From Rickettsiales bacterium (lineage in GTDB: Bacteria; Pseudomonadota; Alphaproteobacteria; Rs-D84), in assembly GCA_031288835.1 (NCBI GenBank), contig JAITQO010000004.1:1-44461 (forward strand): 44,461 bases of DNA. The letters run 5' to 3'. Positions within the stretch are counted from its first letter, which is position 1. Each line of letters opens with the position of its first letter. Positions 41,197-44,461 of this stretch are shown here, piece after piece. The notes below the pieces were generated by a model, which searched no databases, was not told where the DNA came from, and saw nothing but the letters and a program-made list of their open reading frames with translations. The translations under genes and the position numbers were made by a program.

Positions 41197-42216
41197 TTAT
41201 CTAAACGAACTGGAAACCTTCTGCCAAAATGCCCGCGTGCCGTTACTTTTCCAACACAGGATTCCGATAACCGTGAGCGTCGGCATGACAGTTATGCTTC
41301 CGAACAGGCACAGCATTGCGGCCCACAGGTTTCCGGACAGGACAAATACGTCCGTCCCCTTCGGCAAATGCTTCACCGCGAACCATGCCGTCGCAAGAAC
41401 GCCGAGTCCGAACGCCAGTAACGCAGGGACGGCCTCGGTCATGACAAATAGTATGAATACCAGCAGCGTGCCAAGCCGCATGAACCATTTTATGTATTGA
41501 TAATGGTTGTCCTTTATGAATCCTGCCGGCGCGAAGTTTCGCAGCGCGAAAATCAGCGCGCCGATTTTCACAATCCCGGCCACGGCCGCCAAATGCAGAA
41601 ACGTCAGCCGCCCCAATTGCCCGAATCTGAAATACTCGGGCTGCATGGTTATGCCGACGGTCAGAAAAATCATCACGAAAACCATGTAATTCAGCGGCGG
41701 AGACGCCTTGCGCCCGAAATACCCGGCGGCGATTCCGAACAGACATCCCGAGATTTGCAGCGCGATGAATCTGAACTCCTGAACCGTGCTCAAGCCGAGA
41801 ATGGCTACAAACACCAGCAGTGCGCCGATTTTCAGCCATCTTCGCGTGGCGCCGTCGAACGACGTCCTCCACCATTTCGGCATCCTCGGATTCTGTTCCC
41901 AAAGACGCGCCGTCGCGTCCCTTGCCACCAAAAACAAAACCGCCGACAAAAGATACGGCAAGAATCCCACGCCGTCTCTCAGCGTTTCCCAATTGCCGTG
42001 CCCGAAGACGAGCCATATGGCAATCAGCGCCTCGGCAATAAAAGCGAAGTTATAATCGCGGCTTTTTTTGACGGGGAAAAAAATAGCCAGGATTTCCGCC
42101 GACATTTTCCAGACGATGAAAAAAACCGGCGTCATCATGACGGATGTCCAAAAGAACCCCGGCAAGGCCAGAGCGGAGTTGTTGAAACTTGCGATTGCCG
42201 ACGCGACTATTCCCAT
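41197..42216 (-). CDS. Polytopic inner-membrane protein, unknown
   Basis: A 339-residue, strongly hydrophobic protein with about nine or ten predicted transmembrane segments. Short charged loops separate them, including one of about 30 residues around 100-130 with WEQNPRMPKWWR. I recognise no transporter or enzyme motif. I chose the ATG at 42216; the frame extends by two codons to a TTG. It is divergent from the TrmN6-like gene and 95 bp upstream of lpxA on the same strand, so it might be linked to envelope function, but that is only positional. Confidence 0.72.
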   Translation of the reverse strand: MGIVASAIASFNNSALALPGFFWTSVMMTPVFFIVWKMSAEILAIFFPVKKSRDYNFAFIAEALIAIWLVFGHGNWETLRDGVGFLPYLLSAVLFLVARDATARLWEQNPRMPKWWRTSFDGATRRWLKIGALLVFVAILGLSTVQEFRFIALQISGCLFGIAAGYFGRKASPPLNYMVFVMIFLTVGITMQPEYFRFGQLGRLTFLHLAAVAGIVKIGALIFALRNFAPAGFIKDNHYQYIKWFMRLGTLLVFILFVMTEAVPALLAFGLGVLATAWFAVKHLPKGTDVFVLSGNLWAAMLCLFGSITVMPTLTVIGILCWKSNGTRAFWQKVSSSFR

Positions 42217-42264
42217 ATTCAATTTTTTTTGCTTTTTGTCCTTTCATGTTATATTATTAAAAAC

Positions 42265-42903
42265 ATGGGGAAAAAACAAGATTTTTTTACAATCAAAAAC
42301 GGAAGGCTTAAAATGCTAGGCGAAGGATACAGAACAACTGGCGACGCGATTGCGCTCGCCTGCGCGGTCAAGGCAAAGAAAGGCGCGGCGGTCCTCGACG
42401 CCGGAATCGGGGCGGGCGGGGTTTCGCTGGCCCTGCTGGATGCGAATTCCAAACTGAAAATCACCGGCATAGATATTTCCGCCGACATGCTGACGCACGC
42501 GATGATAAACGCGGCGGCGAACAAACGCGAGATTGAACTGCTGCAGGCGGATGTTTTCAATTTCAAGACCAGCCGGCTGTTCGACGTCGTTGTGACCAAT
42601 CCGCCCTATTCTTCCGGAACGCCGCGCAAGGACGCCGCGCATCACAACGCCGACATTTACAAATGGACGGCCGCGTGCGCAAAACGGATGAAGGCGCGGG
42701 GAATGTTTTACGCAATCGCCGCGCCGGACGTCATGGACAAGATTATCGCCGCGCTGCACGACTCCAAATGCGGGGAAATCTCGGTTCAGCCGCTTGCGAC
42801 AAAGAAAGGAATCGAGCGCGTGATTATATCCGCGCGCCTAGGGGTGAAGACGCCCGCGCGGATATTTTTTCCTGTTGACTTGAATACTGATAAAAAGATA
42901 TAA
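42265..42903 (+). CDS. TrmN6-like N6-adenine tRNA methyltransferase
   Basis: A 212-residue Rossmann-fold methyltransferase. SAM motif VLDAGIGAGGVSLALL at about 43-58, GIDISADM at about 68-75, and the amino-methyltransferase motif TNPPY at 111-115. The opening DFFTIKNGRLKMLGEGYR and the GDAIALA segment are typical of the TrmN6/YfiC-like (PRMC-related) group that modifies A37 of tRNA-Val in E. coli; the exact target here is inferred. I chose the ATG at 42265; the very long upstream frame is antisense to the membrane-protein gene. There is no Shine-Dalgarno sequence, and TATATT ends 9 nt upstream. Confidence 0.85.
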   Translation: MGKKQDFFTIKNGRLKMLGEGYRTTGDAIALACAVKAKKGAAVLDAGIGAGGVSLALLDANSKLKITGIDISADMLTHAMINAAANKREIELLQADVFNFKTSRLFDVVVTNPPYSSGTPRKDAAHHNADIYKWTAACAKRMKARGMFYAIAAPDVMDKIIAALHDSKCGEISVQPLATKKGIERVIISARLGVKTPARIFFPVDLNTDKKI

Positions 42904-42904
42904 T
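42875..42904 (+). promoter_or_regulatory. Promoter of the TPR protein gene
   Basis: TTGACT, 18-nt spacer, perfect TATAAT, overlapping the 3' end of the methyltransferase gene. The leader is about 30 nt long and contains GAGGAGA before the ATG at 42943. Confidence 0.7.
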
Positions 42905-42942
42905 TGATACGAGAATGTGATTGGGGGATAGAGGAGAGAACT

Positions 42943-43923
42943 ATGCCAACAAAAAAAACAAAGAAAATCAAAATCGTTTCCGTCGGGGAATCCGTCGCGA
43001 AAGAAACTGCGAAAAAGACAAAATCGCGCGTTGTGATTTACCTATACTGGGTGGCAATCGCATTGTTCGTCGGGGCGACGTGCTATATGCTGTATGTCAA
43101 GAAGAGCAGCAAGGACAATGTTGAGATTATTGATTCGTCGATGCCGACGGAAGAGCCGCTGAAAGGAGAAGGCGACGAATCGGCGGCATACCGCGAGATG
43201 GGAAAGCAGAAATTGCTGGATGGCGACACAGTCGGCGCGCTGAACGACTTTACGATTGCGATTGAGAAAAACGCGAATGAACCGTTCAACTATATATACA
43301 GGGGCGAGGTCTTGATGACAGGCAGCAATTTCGATGCGGCCATCGCGGACTTTGATACGGCGTCCAGAATCGACCCGAAAGCGACAGCGGCGTATTATGA
43401 CCGAGCGCTCGCGAATATAAAACTCGAAAAACTGCATGAAGCAAAGAGCGATTTGGACAAGGCGCTGGACACGCTCGATTACAACGAAACGTCGGATATT
43501 TCCGCGCATGACGTTTATGCAAAGCGCGCCCAAGTCAATCTGTGGCTGCGCGACTGGAACGCGGCCGAGGCCGACTATACGGCCGCGATTGCGAAAAACA
43601 CGGGCGAATTGGATTGGACGGATTACACAGGCCGTGCCGAGGCGCGCACGAATAAAGGAGATTACGAGCGCGCAGTTGCCGACTATATCTCGTCTGTAAC
43701 GATTATTTCGGACAAAATACAAAAGACACCGGATGACAAAACGCGTGAAAATATGTCGCGCCAAGCGATGGGGTATTTCGAGAAAAGCGGAGCGCTGCGC
43801 GTAAAACTCGGACAGATGGACTTGGCGCTGCAAGATTTGCAGGCGGCGCACACATTGGCGATTGCATTGGGAGACGAGGAAAATCGCATGCGTTTGCAAA
43901 TATTAATGTCAAGCATAAAGTAA
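42943..43923 (+). CDS. Membrane-anchored TPR protein
   Basis: A 326-residue protein: a Lys-rich cytoplasmic N-terminus, one transmembrane helix at about 30-52, then four to six tetratricopeptide repeats from about 80 to the end (AAYREMGKQKLLDGDTVGAL, NFDAAIADFDTASRIDP and YYDRALANIKLEKLHEA are typical units). The TPR part should lie in the periplasm and serve protein contacts. The partner is unknown. The ATG at 42943 has GAGGAGA upstream, a rare strong ribosome-binding site here. It is the last complete gene before the repeat-rich end of the window. Confidence 0.85.
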   Translation: MPTKKTKKIKIVSVGESVAKETAKKTKSRVVIYLYWVAIALFVGATCYMLYVKKSSKDNVEIIDSSMPTEEPLKGEGDESAAYREMGKQKLLDGDTVGALNDFTIAIEKNANEPFNYIYRGEVLMTGSNFDAAIADFDTASRIDPKATAAYYDRALANIKLEKLHEAKSDLDKALDTLDYNETSDISAHDVYAKRAQVNLWLRDWNAAEADYTAAIAKNTGELDWTDYTGRAEARTNKGDYERAVADYISSVTIISDKIQKTPDDKTRENMSRQAMGYFEKSGALRVKLGQMDLALQDLQAAHTLAIALGDEENRMRLQILMSSIK

Positions 43924-44153
43924 CTGTCATTCCACAGGGACAAAGGTGTGTGAATTCCATTCGCTGACGAAAGGAGCGAAGTGAGCGGACAGAAGTGCGT
44001 GAAGCATAATGCATGATAACTCACTGCAAGGCGCGAACGCCGGAATCCAGCCAATAAAAACAAACAACAAAGTCATTTGTCATTCCCGCGAAAACCGATG
44101 CCGTAACGAAAACAAAATCACAAAGTGATTTTGTCATTTGGGCGCCTCTCTCA

Positions 44154-44205
44154 TTGTCATTCCCGCTCCCGCCTGCGCGTGATTAAACTCCGGCAATAGG
44201 TCTCC
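44154..44205 (-). repeat. Dispersed palindromic repeat, inverted copy
   Basis: On the minus strand it reads GACCTATTGCCGGAGTTTA...GGCGGGAGCGGGAATGACAA, aligning over its length with 5-64, with substitutions and small gaps. It thus lies in inverted orientation to the copy at the start of the window. Confidence 0.7.
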
Positions 44206-44311
44206 TTCAATCTGCATATAAAAACTTTGTCCGAACGAAAGCAAAATGTGCAAACATATAAATCATGCCCGTTCTTTGCTTTCTAACAAAAGTGCCTCAC
44301 TTCGCTCGCAT

Positions 44312-44339
44312 TTTATAGACCCTATCCCGGAACGACAAG
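44312..44339 (+). repeat. Dispersed repeat, short copy
   Basis: TTTATAGACCCTATCCCGG followed by AACGACAAGG: the left end of the copy at 5-64 joined almost directly to a degenerate right end. Confidence 0.6.
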
Positions 44340-44345
44340 GAGATT

Positions 44346-44461
44346 ATGGCAGCGCGAGGACGGCGGAGCGAGCGCACGAATGGTGCGTGCCGTACAGAAC
44401 GCAACTCGCGCAGTAGTACGCGCAGTAGTTCGCGCAAACAGCCGCCGACGAATACGAGTAC
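44346..44461 (+). CDS. Possible partial gene running off the window
   Basis: The ATG at 44346 is preceded by AAGGAG (spacing only 3 nt). The frame stays open to the end of the window (38 codons): MAARGRRSERTNGACR, then Arg/Ser-rich repeats. A 13-bp unit, CGCGCAGTAGTNC, occurs twice in tandem. The product is extremely basic and low-complexity, so this may be a repeat rather than a gene. Confidence 0.2.
   Translation, partial: MAARGRRSERTNGACRTERNSRSSTRSSSRKQPPTNTS

Larger units (their letters stand above)
43924..44345. other. Repeat-rich intergenic region
   Basis: I find no convincing gene. A hairpin AAAATCAC-AAA-GTGATTTT at 44114-44132 is a possible weak terminator. Degenerate GTCATTC motifs occur near 43926, 44079 and 44132, in addition to the two listed repeat copies. 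Confidence 0.5.

Overview
The window looks like the chromosome of an alphaproteobacterium, probably an uncultured and possibly host-associated one. It encodes a Gram-negative envelope with lipid A (LpxA, LpxB, and LpxI rather than LpxH), an LptE-type LPS-assembly lipoprotein encoded directly before holA, a large autotransporter and several beta-barrel proteins, and an RNase E with an acidic insert in its S1 region, as in Alphaproteobacteria. GC content is fairly high (strong preference for G/C-ending Arg, Ala and Pro codons), with A+T-rich patches at about 15.5-16.3 kb, 19.4-22 kb, 24.7-27 kb and 34.6-35.8 kb. I cannot name a species.

Layout. 0-2.4 kb: dispersed repeats, a BamE-like lipoprotein and two cysteine-rich secreted proteins. 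2.4-9.6 kb: rplY and a 2120-residue autotransporter. 9.6-15.5 kb: a guanylate-kinase-like protein and yraN that diverge from one perfect palindrome, then lemA-htpX, parC and a membrane-anchored DsbA-like protein. 15.5-19.3 kb: a tRNA-like remnant, an orphan gene, an operon (48-residue lipoprotein, two single-span membrane proteins, one exported protein) and a GIY-YIG gene enclosed by inverted repeats. 19.3-23.2 kb: a 900-residue surface protein with Listeria-Bacteroides repeats and Ig-like modules, an exported neighbour with a similar Gly/Ala hydrophobic segment, and tRNA-Glu. 23.2-32.2 kb: creD, an ABC exporter, tRNA-Gln, two outer-membrane proteins with an m5U RNA methyltransferase, lpxI, an ACT-less aspartate-kinase-like protein, a small hydrolase and tRNA-Val. 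32.2-44.4 kb: rpsD, lptE-holA, an unknown protein, a structured non-coding RNA, rne, a BepA-like protease, lpxA-lpxB, a polytopic membrane protein, a TrmN6-like methyltransferase and a membrane-anchored TPR protein; the window ends in more repeats.

How the genes fit together. Many genes serve the envelope: lipid A synthesis (lpxI, lpxA, lpxB), LPS and outer-membrane assembly (LptE, BamE-like and BepA-like proteins), inner-membrane quality control (HtpX), disulfide chemistry (DsbA-like) and a set of exported, partly cysteine-rich proteins. The rest is core information processing (rplY, rpsD, parC, holA, rne, RNA methyltransferases, three tRNAs).

Most unusual signals: (1) an approximately 185-nt RNA upstream of rne with its own near-consensus promoter, two interlocked helices, a long hairpin, C/U-rich anti-Shine-Dalgarno-like stretches and a UUCG-loop terminator; (2) a GIY-YIG gene inside about 37-bp inverted repeats, belonging to a dispersed repeat family, with both hallmark tyrosines replaced; (3) a compact operon for a lipoprotein and two related bitopic proteins of VirB8/IcmL-like architecture; (4) repeated placement of the -10 box 6-10 nt before a start codon that lacks a Shine-Dalgarno sequence, suggesting frequent leaderless transcription.
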